NCBI GenBank assembly: GCA_024234615.1
Contig: JACKNY010000002.1
Coordinates: 310,001-374,000, forward strand
Source: Pseudomonadales bacterium
GTDB lineage: Bacteria > Pseudomonadota > Gammaproteobacteria > Pseudomonadales > IMCC2047
DNA: 64,000 nucleotides
Reading direction: 5' to 3'
Part shown: positions 16,604 through 26,002 of the stretch, in pieces
Position numbering within the stretch: position 1 is the stretch's first letter
Layout: each line of letters begins with the position of its first letter
Made by a program: the position numbers and the translations under genes
The notes under the pieces: model-generated
Told to the model about the DNA's origin: nothing
Databases searched by the model: none
Seen by the model: only the letters and a program-made list of their open reading frames with translations

Positions 16604-17494
16604 ATGAGACTGCTCAAGCTTTGGTGGAACGCCGCCCGCCCTAAGACCTTACTACTCTCTATAGGCCCGGTTCTAGTGGGTAACGGACTTGCCACGCAAC
16701 AGCAATTTAGCCTGACTGTTCTAACCCTAAGCCTCACCACCGCCGTGCTACTTCAATTATTAACCAATATTGCCAATGATTATGGTGACACCAAAAGTGG
16801 CGTTGATGCTAATCGCCCGGGCGCTCCCAGGCAACTGCAATCCGGCGCAATCTCTTTACAGCAGGCGCGCCGTGCGCTCTATCTGTTAATAGCTCTTTGC
16901 TTGGTCAGCGGTTCACTGCTGATACTGCTGAGCAGTCTGTTCTGGCACTCTAAATTGCTATTTTTTATTCTGGGCAGCATTTCCGTTATTGCCGCAACTT
17001 GCTACACCTTGGGTTCCAGACCCTATGGTTATAGAGGTCTGGGAGATATTTCCGTGTTTCTTTTTTTCGGACTCGCCGCCGTAGCCGGCTCCTATTACCT
17101 GCAATCACAACAACTACCTTTCTGGATATGGCTACCCGCAGCAGCGGTAGGGTTACTGAGCGTCGGTGTCCTGAACATCAACAACATCCGTGATATGCAA
17201 CTCGATCTGGCAGCTGGCAAAAGGACCGTTGCTCTTTATTTAGGGAAAACAGTCGCGTTAACTTACTTTAGTTCAAGCTGGGTAATCGCTATGGCCCTGA
17301 CTGCCAGCTTTGCGTTACTAACACCCTACTGTTGGGTGCTGATTTGCCTTATCCTTATTCCCTTTTTTCTGAAATTGGATCGACGGCTTAGGCTCACTAG
17401 CGAATTTACAAATTACAATCAATGTTTAGTGGACATGGTAAAACTGACTTTCACCTATGAGCTGCTTTTTTTTACCGGATCAGTTTTAAGCTAA
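16604..17494 (+). CDS. menA: UbiA-family prenyltransferase, MenA-like (1,4-dihydroxy-2-naphthoate polyprenyltransferase)
   Basis: A 296-residue polytopic membrane protein with eight or so hydrophobic segments. The two aspartate-rich prenyl-diphosphate motifs are NDYGDTKSGVD (58-68) and NNIRDMQLD (193-201). The block SRPYGYRGLGDISV (138-151) is typical of MenA and not of UbiA. MenA attaches the isoprenoid tail in menaquinone synthesis. No other men gene is in the window, so whether a full menaquinone pathway exists cannot be judged. It starts 17 bases after nadC and ends 16 bases from the convergent mutT. Confidence 0.85.
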   Translation: MRLLKLWWNAARPKTLLLSIGPVLVGNGLATQQQFSLTVLTLSLTTAVLLQLLTNIANDYGDTKSGVDANRPGAPRQLQSGAISLQQARRALYLLIALCLVSGSLLILLSSLFWHSKLLFFILGSISVIAATCYTLGSRPYGYRGLGDISVFLFFGLAAVAGSYYLQSQQLPFWIWLPAAAVGLLSVGVLNINNIRDMQLDLAAGKRTVALYLGKTVALTYFSSSWVIAMALTASFALLTPYCWVLICLILIPFFLKLDRRLRLTSEFTNYNQCLVDMVKLTFTYELLFFTGSVLS

Positions 17495-17510
17495 GATACG
17501 AGCAACAGGC

Positions 17511-17915
17511 TTATTTCGCCAAGAGCTTCGCCAAGATTGCTTGATTAGCGGCAGGGAATTGAAAGTGGCGGATATCTTTCAGGCTTACCCAAGTCACCTC
17601 CTGACCTTCTCGACCATAGGCACTACCGGCAAACTCAGTCACTTGCCAGACATTTAAATGGATGTGCTTGTCCTGATAATCATAATTAACCCTTAGTAAC
17701 GGTTCGCAGACAATCACACTTATACCGAGTTCTTCATTCAGCTCCCGCTTCAGAGCAGCCTGTGGTGTTTCCCCGGCTTCTTGCTTGCCCCCGGGGAACT
17801 CCCATAAACCACCCTGATGCTTGTGTGCCGGACGTTTAGCGATACATATTTGGCCCTGTTCGTTATGAATAACGGCGGCAACAACCTGTGTTCTCTGGTT
17901 CGCTGAACCTGACAT
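17511..17915 (-). CDS. mutT: 8-oxo-dGTP diphosphatase MutT
   Basis: A 134-residue Nudix hydrolase that removes oxidised dGTP from the nucleotide pool. The full Nudix box G-x5-E-x7-REL-x-EE-x-G is at 43-65 (G43, E49, R57, E58, E61, E62, G64). The flanking WEFPGGKQE and the length match E. coli MutT (129). It begins 8 bases after argJ and is probably the last gene of that operon. The position downstream of secA is conserved in E. coli and Pseudomonas. Confidence 0.93.
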   Translation of the reverse strand: MSGSANQRTQVVAAVIHNEQGQICIAKRPAHKHQGGLWEFPGGKQEAGETPQAALKRELNEELGISVIVCEPLLRVNYDYQDKHIHLNVWQVTEFAGSAYGREGQEVTWVSLKDIRHFQFPAANQAILAKLLAK

Positions 17916-17923
17916 GAAGAAAA

Positions 17924-19144
17924 TTAAGAACGGTAATCCGCGTTAATGGAGACGTAGTCATGCGACAGATCACAGGTCCAGACTTTCTCTCTGGCCTGGC
18001 CGCGACCAAGTTTGACTCGAATCGTAATTTCCTGCTGGTTCATCACCGCCTGACCTTGCGCTTCCGTATAACTGACAGCACGACCACCCTGCTCAGCAAT
18101 GCAAATATCGTCCAGATAAATATCCACTTTCGAGACATCCAAGTTTTCCAACCCAGCCCTACCTACTACAGCCAGAATACGCCCCCAGTTAGGGTCGCTC
18201 GCAAATAATGCGGTTTTCACAAGAGGGGAATGGGCAATCGCATAGGCCACTAGCAGACACTCTTCTTCTGTTTTGCCGTCATCAACCTCAATACGAATAA
18301 ACTTAGTCGCGCCTTCTCCATCTTTGATAATGGCTTGCGCTAACTCAACACAAACCTGAGTCACTGCACTCAATAATTTTTCATATAACGCACTCTCGGT
18401 ACGCGCCAATACCTCGTCACCGCTGGTGCCTGTTGCAATCAAAACGCAGGCATCGTTGGTTGAGGTATCACCATCCACGGTGATGCGATTAAAAGATTCT
18501 TTATTAGCACTTTCAAGAAGCCTTTGTAAAACCGGTTGCAGAGCTGGCACATCGGTCGCGATAAAGGCAAGCATGGTCGCCATATCAGGCCGAATCATGC
18601 CCGAACCTTTAGCAATGCCCGTCACATGGAAGGCCTTGCCTTCATGCTCAAAACGCACACTGGCTCCCTTAGGACGGGTATCCGTCGTTAAAATACCCTG
18701 CGCGGCCTCGGCCCAGCCATCAGCACTAAATTGCTGCAGCGCCATCGGCAATGCATTGACTAAGCGTTGCACCGGCAGTGGCTCGCCAATAACGCCGGTA
18801 GAGAAAGGTAGAATACTTTGCGCGTCGCATTGCGCTAGCTGAGCCAACTGCTCGCAACAGTTTTTGGCCGCTTGCAGGCCCTGCTCTCCAGTGCCTGCAT
18901 TAGCATTTCCTGTATTAATGAGAAGGTATTTTGGTGCTGCCACTTGCAGATGCTGTTTGGCAAGCACGACGGGGGCAGCGCAGAAACTATTCTTCGTGAA
19001 AACTGCCGCAATCTGGCTTCCCTCTGCGCACTCGATAAGCACCAAATCCTTACGCCCTGGCTTTTTAATACCTGCACTGACTGTACTTAATCTAACGCCC
19101 ACTACGGGATACATATCGGGAAAACTATCAGGGCCTACAGCCAT
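17924..19144 (-). CDS. argJ: Bifunctional ornithine acetyltransferase / N-acetylglutamate synthase
   Basis: A 406-residue enzyme that moves the acetyl group from N-acetylornithine to glutamate in arginine synthesis. The autocleavage site is visible in KGSGMIRPDMATMLAF, where cutting before T190 yields alpha and beta chains with T190 as nucleophile. TTDTRPK (153-159) and TVDGDTSTND are also family motifs. The start at 19144 gives the standard N-terminus MAVGPDSFPDMYPVVGVRL. The gene lies 91 bases downstream of secA with no clear terminator between them. Confidence 0.96.
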   Translation of the reverse strand: MAVGPDSFPDMYPVVGVRLSTVSAGIKKPGRKDLVLIECAEGSQIAAVFTKNSFCAAPVVLAKQHLQVAAPKYLLINTGNANAGTGEQGLQAAKNCCEQLAQLAQCDAQSILPFSTGVIGEPLPVQRLVNALPMALQQFSADGWAEAAQGILTTDTRPKGASVRFEHEGKAFHVTGIAKGSGMIRPDMATMLAFIATDVPALQPVLQRLLESANKESFNRITVDGDTSTNDACVLIATGTSGDEVLARTESALYEKLLSAVTQVCVELAQAIIKDGEGATKFIRIEVDDGKTEEECLLVAYAIAHSPLVKTALFASDPNWGRILAVVGRAGLENLDVSKVDIYLDDICIAEQGGRAVSYTEAQGQAVMNQQEITIRVKLGRGQAREKVWTCDLSHDYVSINADYRS

Positions 19145-19235
19145 GGTTCAATCCTCTACTACTGACTCAAATTTCCTGTAAAACGCTATTTGCTGGCTCT
19201 TTTAGAATCAGCTCTGGCTATTGACGGAAACTTCC

Positions 19236-21974
19236 CTAGTTGGCATTCGACAAAGCGCCATGACAACGCTTATATTTTTTCCCTGAGCCACAGGGACAAG
19301 GGTCATTGCGCCCTATTTTCTCACCTTCGCGCACAAAGGGTTGCGCGGGCTCTTCTCCTTCAGAACCATCGGCTTCAGCAGAGCCTGACATGGCCGATGC
19401 TTCCGCGTGCTGGTATTCCATTTTTTGCTGCAGCTCTTCCTGCCGTTTACGCTCCAGTGCCTCCAGATCAGACTCTTGATAGAACTGTAAATGGCTGAGT
19501 ATGCGCACCACATCATGCTTGATGCTATTTAATAGTTCCTGGAATAAATTGAAGGCTTCCCGCTTGTATTCCTGCTTCGGATTTTTCGCCGCGTAGCCAC
19601 GCAAATGGATACCCATTCGTAAATGATCCATCGTTGCTAAATGTTCTTTCCATCGCGTATCCAGGGTTTCCAGCATGACTTGCTTTTCCACCCTGCGCAT
19701 GATTTCAGAACCCACAGCCGCTTCTTTTTCACTATAAGCTGCAGCCATTTGCTCTAGAATTTTTTCCCGCAAGCCCTGCTCGTTCAAGGCATGATCTTGA
19801 TCCAACCACTCCTGCACCGGCACGTCCAAATTCATTTCCGAACTAAGCTGTTGTTCCAGACCGGGGATATCCCATTGTTCCTCCAGACTTTGCGGCGGTA
19901 TATAGGCTCTGACCACCTCATCGAGTACTGCAGCGCGCACCGCCACAATGGTCTGTGAAATATCTTCAGACTCCATGATCTCATCACGCTGCTGGTAGAT
20001 CACACTACGCTGATCATTGGCAACATCATCGTATTCCAGCAATTGCTTACGAATATCAAAGTTATGCCCTTCCACCTTGCGCTGCGCTTTTTCAATGGCG
20101 TTGCTCACCATCCGATGCTCTATCGCCTCGCCCTTCTCCATACCTAAGGCTTGCATCAAATTCTTCACACGCTCAGATGCAAAAATACGCATAAGGTTGT
20201 CTTCTAATGATAAAAAGAAGCGCGATGAACCGGGGTCGCCTTGCCGACCGGAACGGCCGCGCAACTGATTATCAATACGACGTGACTCATGTCGCTCAGT
20301 ACCGATAATATGTAAGCCACCCGCCTCAATAACTATTTTGTGCTGCTCTTGCCATTTAGCTTTTATCGCATCAATTTCCGCTTGTGATGGATTATCGAGC
20401 TTGGCAACTTCCGCCTCCCAATTACCACCCAGCATTATATCGGTACCACGACCCGCCATATTAGTAGCGATAGTAACAGCGCCAGGCTGTCCAGCCTGGG
20501 CGATAACTTCAGCTTCTTTAGCGTGCTGCTTCGCATTCAAGACCGCATGCTTTATTTTTGCTTTGTCTAATAACTTCGCCACATCTTCAGAGGACTCAAT
20601 TGAGGCAGTACCCACCAAAACCGGTTGCTGCTTCTCGATGCAGGCCTTTATCTCTTCAATAATCGCATCGAATTTTTCTGCCATGCTAAGGTAAACCAAA
20701 TCATTGGCGTCCTTTCGAATCATCGGTTGATTGGTAGGAATGACCACCACATCCAACCCATAAATTTGCCTGAACTCAAAGGCTTCGGTATCCGCAGTAC
20801 CCGTCATTCCTGACAGCTTTTCGTAGAGTCGGAAATAATTTTGGAAGGTCGTGGAGGCTAGCGTTTGGCTTTCATTTTGAATAGCAACGCCTTCTTTTGC
20901 TTCAATCGCCTGGTGAGTTCCCTCAGACCAACGTCGACCAGCCATGGTTCGACCAGTGTGTTCGTCAACGATAACTATCTCATCATCCTGTACGATATAG
21001 TCAACATCACGTTGAAAGATGGCATGAGCCTTTAGGCCAGCATGCACATGATGTAACAGCCCTAAATTCTGCGGAGCATAGAGGCTTTCTCCTTCGGGTA
21101 GTAAGCCAGCTTCCGACAATAGTTCCTCAACCTGCTGGTGCCCTTCCTCAGTTAGCTCTACTGATCGGCTTTTTTCATTAATGGTAAAATCCCCATCAAT
21201 CTCTGCCACTTCTTCGGTCGCTTCATAGCCACGTTTGAGCTTAGGAATAATTTTATTAATCTCAGTATAGAGTTTTGAGCTATCTCCTACAGCACCGGAA
21301 ATAATGAGCGGTGTTCTCGCTTCATCAATAAGAATGGAGTCCACTTCATCCACGATGGCATAGAAGAGTGGCCGCTGCACTTTTTGCTCGATACTAAAGG
21401 CCATGTTGTCGCGCAGATAATCAAAGCCGAATTCATTATTCGTTCCATAGGTTATATCCGCCGCATAAGCCTGACGCTTAGTTTCATAATCCTGACCAGA
21501 ACCAATAACACCGACCGTCAGGCCAAGAAATTCATGCACGGGCCCCATCCAACGGGCATCCCGGCTGGCGAGATAATCATTGACAGTGACGATGTGAACG
21601 CCCTTGGCGGGAATCGCGTTGAGATAGGATGGCAGGGTCGCCATCAGAGTTTTACCTTCACCCGTGCGCATTTCGGAAATTCTTCCCTCATGCAGGGTGA
21701 TACCACCGATCATCTGTACGTCAAAATGACGCATTCCCAAAACTCTTTGGCTGGCTTCGCGAACCACCGCAAAAGCTTCAGGTAATAATTGATTCAACGT
21801 TTCACCGTCGTTAAAGCGTTGACGGAACTCTAGCGTTTTGCCTTGTAACTCCTGATCGGATAGCGCCTTTATCGATTCTTCCAGGGCATTGATCTGCTTC
21901 ACCAGCTTACCCATGCGCTTTAATTCGCGGTCGTTCTTACTGCCAAATATTTTTCTAGTTACGTTTCCAATCAT
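19236..21974 (-). CDS. secA: Preprotein translocase ATPase SecA
   Basis: A 912-residue motor protein that drives precursor proteins through SecYEG. Seen are the Walker A region MRTGEGKTLMATLP (near 102-115), the DEVDSILIDEARTPLIISG motor segment, GRSGRQGDPG in the second motor domain, and the C-terminal zinc-binding tail CPCGSGKKYKRCHG (894-907) used in SecB binding. It is full length. Unlike E. coli there is no secM upstream; an M23 peptidase gene occupies that place. Confidence 0.98.
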   Translation of the reverse strand: MIGNVTRKIFGSKNDRELKRMGKLVKQINALEESIKALSDQELQGKTLEFRQRFNDGETLNQLLPEAFAVVREASQRVLGMRHFDVQMIGGITLHEGRISEMRTGEGKTLMATLPSYLNAIPAKGVHIVTVNDYLASRDARWMGPVHEFLGLTVGVIGSGQDYETKRQAYAADITYGTNNEFGFDYLRDNMAFSIEQKVQRPLFYAIVDEVDSILIDEARTPLIISGAVGDSSKLYTEINKIIPKLKRGYEATEEVAEIDGDFTINEKSRSVELTEEGHQQVEELLSEAGLLPEGESLYAPQNLGLLHHVHAGLKAHAIFQRDVDYIVQDDEIVIVDEHTGRTMAGRRWSEGTHQAIEAKEGVAIQNESQTLASTTFQNYFRLYEKLSGMTGTADTEAFEFRQIYGLDVVVIPTNQPMIRKDANDLVYLSMAEKFDAIIEEIKACIEKQQPVLVGTASIESSEDVAKLLDKAKIKHAVLNAKQHAKEAEVIAQAGQPGAVTIATNMAGRGTDIMLGGNWEAEVAKLDNPSQAEIDAIKAKWQEQHKIVIEAGGLHIIGTERHESRRIDNQLRGRSGRQGDPGSSRFFLSLEDNLMRIFASERVKNLMQALGMEKGEAIEHRMVSNAIEKAQRKVEGHNFDIRKQLLEYDDVANDQRSVIYQQRDEIMESEDISQTIVAVRAAVLDEVVRAYIPPQSLEEQWDIPGLEQQLSSEMNLDVPVQEWLDQDHALNEQGLREKILEQMAAAYSEKEAAVGSEIMRRVEKQVMLETLDTRWKEHLATMDHLRMGIHLRGYAAKNPKQEYKREAFNLFQELLNSIKHDVVRILSHLQFYQESDLEALERKRQEELQQKMEYQHAEASAMSGSAEADGSEGEEPAQPFVREGEKIGRNDPCPCGSGKKYKRCHGALSNAN

Positions 21975-22037
21975 TTTTTTATCGCATCTTTAAAGGTTAG
22001 TTCGCCCGACCATTTTCAGCCCCGTGCCGGACGCGGT

Positions 22038-22066
22038 ATTGTAAACTGATTAGGCCAAAGCCTAAA
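22038..22066 (-). promoter_or_regulatory. Possible secA promoter
   Basis: On the minus strand TACAAT (22038-22043) lies 17 bases after TTTAGG (22061-22066), about 65 bases upstream of the secA ATG. The -10 is good and the -35 weak. A 6-bp inverted repeat TTAGGC/GCCTAA (22050-22065) overlaps the -35, as an operator might. Confidence 0.35.
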
Positions 22067-22156
22067 CCAATGTTTCAGCCTATCTGGCCATTAAACTTCT
22101 AAATATTGAGTCGCGATGGGAATTAAACAAGTAGGCGGCGGGAAAAAGCGCTGGTA

Positions 22157-23086
22157 TCAAAGGTTTTTGCGTTTGATATAGTTGATTGGATTAACAGGGG
22201 TCCCATTTTTTAGAATTTCATAATGCACATGAGGTCCAGTAGATCGCCCACTACTCCCCATCAAAGCGATGGTTTGCCCCTTTTCCACAACATCTCCAAC
22301 CTTGACTAGTAACTTGTTGGCATGCGCATAGCGAGTAATCAAACCCCCACCGTGATTGACTTCCAACAGTTTTCCATAACCATTACGGAGCCCAGACCAA
22401 GTAACAACTCCGGCGGCAACGGCAATGATTTCTGAATTCTCTTTGCCTGCAAAGTCAACTCCCTCATGCCAGGCAATTCGACCCGAGAATGGGTCATTGC
22501 GACGACCAAAACCAGATGACATCCAGCCCCACTTCACAGGCCGTCCGGCGATGTAACGGTCACTCTCAAACTCCTGATTTCCTAGTAATTTATTAAGCAC
22601 TTCCAACTCCTGCTCGCGTAACTCTATGTCGAGAGACAATTGGTTAATCGCGTCAATAAAGTTCGGCGGCGTATAGGAAACACCATCTTCTTCGGAGCTT
22701 GGCCCACCAAGTGCCGGCGTCCGTGAAAAATCGAATTCACCCTCTTCCAGTTTCGCCGTTTTAGTTAAATGCTCGCCCAGTGCATCGAGTCGAATTAATC
22801 TGGCGTGAAGCTCCGCCATTCTTATCGTCAAGGATTCCAGCTGCTCTTCAGATTCTTGCTTAAGTTGCTCTACTTTTCTGTCTTTGTTTTTTAGATCCTG
22901 AATCCAGGTACTTATATAATTCTCGCTACGCAATACATCCTGAGCATCGATTGCCGACCGATAACCAACACTAAAAACACCTACCAGGAGCACAGCAAAG
23001 AATAGGCCAATACAACAAAGCCAAATATTTCCCAAGGCTAAGGTTCGCGCTCTTCCATGTTTTCGGCTAACGAAAATTATATTCAT
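22157..23086 (-). CDS. M23 family metallopeptidase (LytM-type), membrane anchored
   Basis: A 309-residue protein with an N-terminal membrane anchor (about 21-40), a coiled-coil region (about 65-115) and a C-terminal peptidase M23 domain in the periplasm. Zinc ligands H207 and D211 (WHEGVDFAG) and H288 in GPHVHYE are all present, with catalytic H255. The full catalytic set suggests a real endopeptidase acting on peptidoglycan cross-links and not a degenerate EnvC-type activator. Its place between secA and lpxC is conserved in Pseudomonas-like genomes. It diverges from the dciA-like gene. Confidence 0.9.
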   Translation of the reverse strand: MNIIFVSRKHGRARTLALGNIWLCCIGLFFAVLLVGVFSVGYRSAIDAQDVLRSENYISTWIQDLKNKDRKVEQLKQESEEQLESLTIRMAELHARLIRLDALGEHLTKTAKLEEGEFDFSRTPALGGPSSEEDGVSYTPPNFIDAINQLSLDIELREQELEVLNKLLGNQEFESDRYIAGRPVKWGWMSSGFGRRNDPFSGRIAWHEGVDFAGKENSEIIAVAAGVVTWSGLRNGYGKLLEVNHGGGLITRYAHANKLLVKVGDVVEKGQTIALMGSSGRSTGPHVHYEILKNGTPVNPINYIKRKNL

Positions 23087-23165
23087 ACTGATTTTTTCGA
23101 GTTAGAGTCAGTTGACCATTCGGTTACTTGAGACATACCATGCTTAAGCAGAGGTCACTTAACTT

Positions 23166-23615
23166 ATGAGCAGAGATAATTATAGCGCAGAGACAGAAAT
23201 AAGCCGACTTATAAATGCTCGCGATTCAGCACTTGCTCGATTAATTGATCGAGCGCAAAAAATACTGTCTCTGCAAAGTAAGGTTAGTGCCCGGATACCA
23301 AAAGATTGTCAAGCGTTTTGCCATTTTCTCAGCTATCGCGATGGCCTCTTGAAGCTCCAGGCTGACTCAGCGACCTGGGCAACTCGTTTAAGGTTCCAGC
23401 AGCCGCAGATTATGGCACAGCTAAAACAACTCGCAGAGTTTCATGACATCGAACAAATAAGGATTCTCGTGCGACCGCAATATGTCAAACCAAACCCGAA
23501 GATCACAGCAAAACCTATTTCTCCAGCCGCGGCTGATCATCTCAGAACAATAGCCGACACCCTTGATCAACCTGAGCTAAGCGCCGCTTTACGCCATATC
23601 ATCGAACCAAAATAA
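23166..23615 (+). CDS. dciA: DUF721 family protein, DciA-like helicase loader candidate
   Basis: A 149-residue protein with a central DUF721 fold of KH-like type at about 45-105 (FCHFLSYRDGLLKLQADSATWATRLRF). The N- and C-terminal arms are helical and basic. DciA proteins of this family load the replicative helicase DnaB in bacteria lacking DnaC or DnaI. The family match and the conserved position near lpxC-secA support this, but the short DUF721 proteins are diverse, so the symbol is tentative. The ATG at 23166 has only a weak AGAGG upstream. A bidirectional terminator follows. Confidence 0.72.
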   Translation: MSRDNYSAETEISRLINARDSALARLIDRAQKILSLQSKVSARIPKDCQAFCHFLSYRDGLLKLQADSATWATRLRFQQPQIMAQLKQLAEFHDIEQIRILVRPQYVKPNPKITAKPISPAAADHLRTIADTLDQPELSAALRHIIEPK

Positions 23616-23636
23616 TTAAGCCTGTCATAAAGTAGC

Positions 23637-23668
23637 AAAAAAATACCCCGACATGCCGGGGTATTTTG
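23637..23668 (+). terminator. Bidirectional Rho-independent terminator between dciA and lpxC
   Basis: A perfect 10-bp stem (AAATACCCCG pairing with CGGGGTATTT) with a 6-base loop is flanked by A residues on the left and T residues on the right. It can end transcription of both convergent genes. Confidence 0.9.
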
Positions 23669-23712
23669 CTCACTATTAACCAATGCTCTTTGAGCTCTTA
23701 GCCTAATTACTA

Positions 23713-24624
23713 TTAAATCGATAGCACCGGTCGCGAATAGGAGATCGGCGCATTTTCAATAGCGTCGAATGTTGCCACTTCCCAAGCATCTTCCTGGGCG
23801 ATAAGCTTGCGTAATAAAATATTGTTTAGTCCGTGACCGGACTTAAAACCTTTAAATTCACCAATTAGGGTGTTGCCTAACAGATAGAGATCGCCAATCG
23901 CGTCCAGTACTTTATGTTTGACGAACTCATCGTCGTAGCGTAACCCATCTTCATTAAGAATACGGTAATCGTCCACCACGATGGCATTATCCATGCTACC
24001 ACCCAGCGCCAAATTATGTGATCTCAAATATTCGATATCGCGCATAAAACCAAAGGTGCGCGCACGGCTAACCTCCTTCACAAAGGAAGTCGAAGAAAAA
24101 TCAACTGACGCTTGTTGCAAGCGCCCCTTGAAAACAGGATGATCAAAATCGATGGTAAAAGTAACTTTGAAGCCGTCAAAGGGCTCAAAACTAGCCCATT
24201 TATCTCCGTCGGTGACCTTTACTTTGCGCTTGATGCGGATAAATTTTTTCGCAACAGGTTGCTCTTGAATACCGGCCGATTGAATCAAAAACACAAATGG
24301 CCCAGCACTGCCATCCATAATTGGCACTTCAGCCGCACTCAGCTCAACATAAGCATTATCAATACCCAACCCCGCCATAGCGGAAAGTAAATGCTCAACG
24401 GTATCGACACGAGCACCACCTTTCATTAAGGTCGTGGATAAAGTGGTCTCACCAACATTTTCCGCTAAAGCCGGAATTTCAACTACAGGGTCTAAATCGG
24501 TACGGCAAAATACAATACCGGTATCCGCAGGCGCAGGCTTGAGAGTCAGATAAACCTTCTCTCCTGAATGCAATCCAACTCCTGTGGCTCTAATGGTATT
24601 CTTTAGGGTACGTTGTCCAATCAT
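23713..24624 (-). CDS. lpxC: UDP-3-O-acyl-N-acetylglucosamine deacetylase LpxC
   Basis: A 303-residue zinc enzyme catalysing the committed step of lipid A synthesis. Zinc ligands H78 (VEHLLSA), H237 and D241 (HKVLDAIGD) and catalytic H264 (KSGHG) are all present one residue off the E. coli numbering. The start is MIGQRTLKNTIRATGVGLHSG. It is the last gene of the dcw run, 165 bases after ftsZ. In E. coli, LpxC is controlled by FtsH proteolysis through its C-terminus; the C-terminus here ends SRPVLSI and differs from the E. coli degron. Confidence 0.98.
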   Translation of the reverse strand: MIGQRTLKNTIRATGVGLHSGEKVYLTLKPAPADTGIVFCRTDLDPVVEIPALAENVGETTLSTTLMKGGARVDTVEHLLSAMAGLGIDNAYVELSAAEVPIMDGSAGPFVFLIQSAGIQEQPVAKKFIRIKRKVKVTDGDKWASFEPFDGFKVTFTIDFDHPVFKGRLQQASVDFSSTSFVKEVSRARTFGFMRDIEYLRSHNLALGGSMDNAIVVDDYRILNEDGLRYDDEFVKHKVLDAIGDLYLLGNTLIGEFKGFKSGHGLNNILLRKLIAQEDAWEVATFDAIENAPISYSRPVLSI

Positions 24625-24736
24625 AAATCAGGGACTCAAATGGCGTAAAAATTATAAGCAAATTCCAAAGGTTAGCCGCGAATACTAACAAATTTACTGA
24701 CCCCTGTTAACAAACACTTCAATATTAATCGGAAAA

Positions 24737-24780
24737 CTTTCGGCACTGCGGTGATGGCCATCGAGCCACAGTGCCGACAT
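24737..24780 (-). terminator. Stem-loop between ftsZ and lpxC, weak terminator or attenuator
   Basis: On the minus strand a 9-bp stem TCGGCACTG/CAGTGCCGA encloses a 20-base loop that itself contains GATGGCCATC, followed by AAGTTTT. The T run is short and offset, so partial termination or RNA processing before lpxC is more likely than complete termination. Confidence 0.45.
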
Positions 24781-24789
24781 ATCTAACGA

Positions 24790-25941
24790 TTAATCGGCCT
24801 GACGGCGTAAAAATGCAGGAATATCCAGGTAATCCATGTCTCTGGCCGCCGCCGAGGAATGGTCAATCGCCACGTTACCCAGAGCTTGTTTGCGCATGAC
24901 CGTTGGACGGTCAAGTTTTCCATAATCCACGCGTCCATCAACGCTAGGTTTTTGTTCTACGATTTCCATCTTTGGTTTCGGCTGAGCACCACCCAACCCG
25001 GTCGCCACCACTGTAACACGCAATTCATCGCCCATTTCTGGATCAATCACGGTTCCCACCACAACTGTCGCGTTGTCTGAGGCAAAATCCTCAACCGTTT
25101 CACCAACTTCAGAGAATTCACCCAACGACAGGTTCGGACCTGCTGTAATATTCACCAAAATACCACGCGCACCTTGTAAATTAACATCCTCCAACAAAGG
25201 ACTTCGCACTGCTGCTTCTGCAGCTTCTTTGGCACGATTTTCTCCAGAGGCACTGCCGCTCCCCATCATTGCCATACCCATTTCAGACATAACGGTACGC
25301 ACATCGGCAAAGTCCACGTTTATCATACCGGGGCGGATAATCAGATCAGCAATACCCTGTACGGCACCAAGTAACACATCATTCGCTGCACCGAAGGCTT
25401 TTAGAAGACTGGTGCTTTCACCCAGTACCGAGAGCAATTTCTCATTGGGAATAGTTATCAACGAATCGACATGTTCGGCTAAAGCCGCAATACCCGCTTC
25501 TGCGATTTGCGCGCGCTTGCGACCTTCAAAAGCAAAGGGTTTGGTGACAACAGCAACGGTCAAAATACCTAATTCTCTAGCAATTTGCGCAAATACTGGG
25601 GCAGCGCCAGTGCCGGTGCCACCACCCATGCCAGCCGTAATAAAAACCATGTCAGCGCCTTGCAGCACTTCAATGATGCGCTCACGGTCTTCCATTGCCG
25701 CCTGGCGACCAATTTCCGGGTTAGCGCCTGCGCCAAGCCCCTTTGTTACCTGTCCGCCAAGTTGCAATACCGTCTTAGCCGATATCGCCTTAAGCGCCTG
25801 CGCATCAGTGTTGGCACAAATGAACTCAACGCCTTCAACATTATTTGCCAGCATATGATTCAGCGCGTTACCGCCGCCGCCGCCAACTCCTACAACTTTT
25901 ATTTCTGCACTTTGTGGAACGCTATCAATCAATTCAAACAT
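24790..25941 (-). CDS. ftsZ: Cell division GTPase FtsZ
   Basis: A 383-residue tubulin homologue that polymerises into the division ring. It has GGGGGNALNHM near residue 20, the tubulin signature GGGTGTGAAPV near 105, and the conserved C-terminal peptide DYLDIPAFLRRQAD that binds FtsA and ZipA. Two in-frame ATGs are present. The one at 25947 directly abuts the AGGAG ribosome binding site, so the ATG at 25941, six bases from it, is taken as the start. Confidence 0.98.
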   Translation of the reverse strand: MFELIDSVPQSAEIKVVGVGGGGGNALNHMLANNVEGVEFICANTDAQALKAISAKTVLQLGGQVTKGLGAGANPEIGRQAAMEDRERIIEVLQGADMVFITAGMGGGTGTGAAPVFAQIARELGILTVAVVTKPFAFEGRKRAQIAEAGIAALAEHVDSLITIPNEKLLSVLGESTSLLKAFGAANDVLLGAVQGIADLIIRPGMINVDFADVRTVMSEMGMAMMGSGSASGENRAKEAAEAAVRSPLLEDVNLQGARGILVNITAGPNLSLGEFSEVGETVEDFASDNATVVVGTVIDPEMGDELRVTVVATGLGGAQPKPKMEIVEQKPSVDGRVDYGKLDRPTVMRKQALGNVAIDHSSAAARDMDYLDIPAFLRRQAD

Positions 25942-26002
25942 GGCCATCTCCTCTTAGGATTTTACAAATAATTCATAATTTTAATGCTCATCATGAGCCG
26001 AT

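Noticed and set aside
25073..25858. 261-codon ORF opposite ftsZ
   Set aside because: It is complementary to a fully conserved ftsZ frame, has no family match I recognise and no ribosome binding site.
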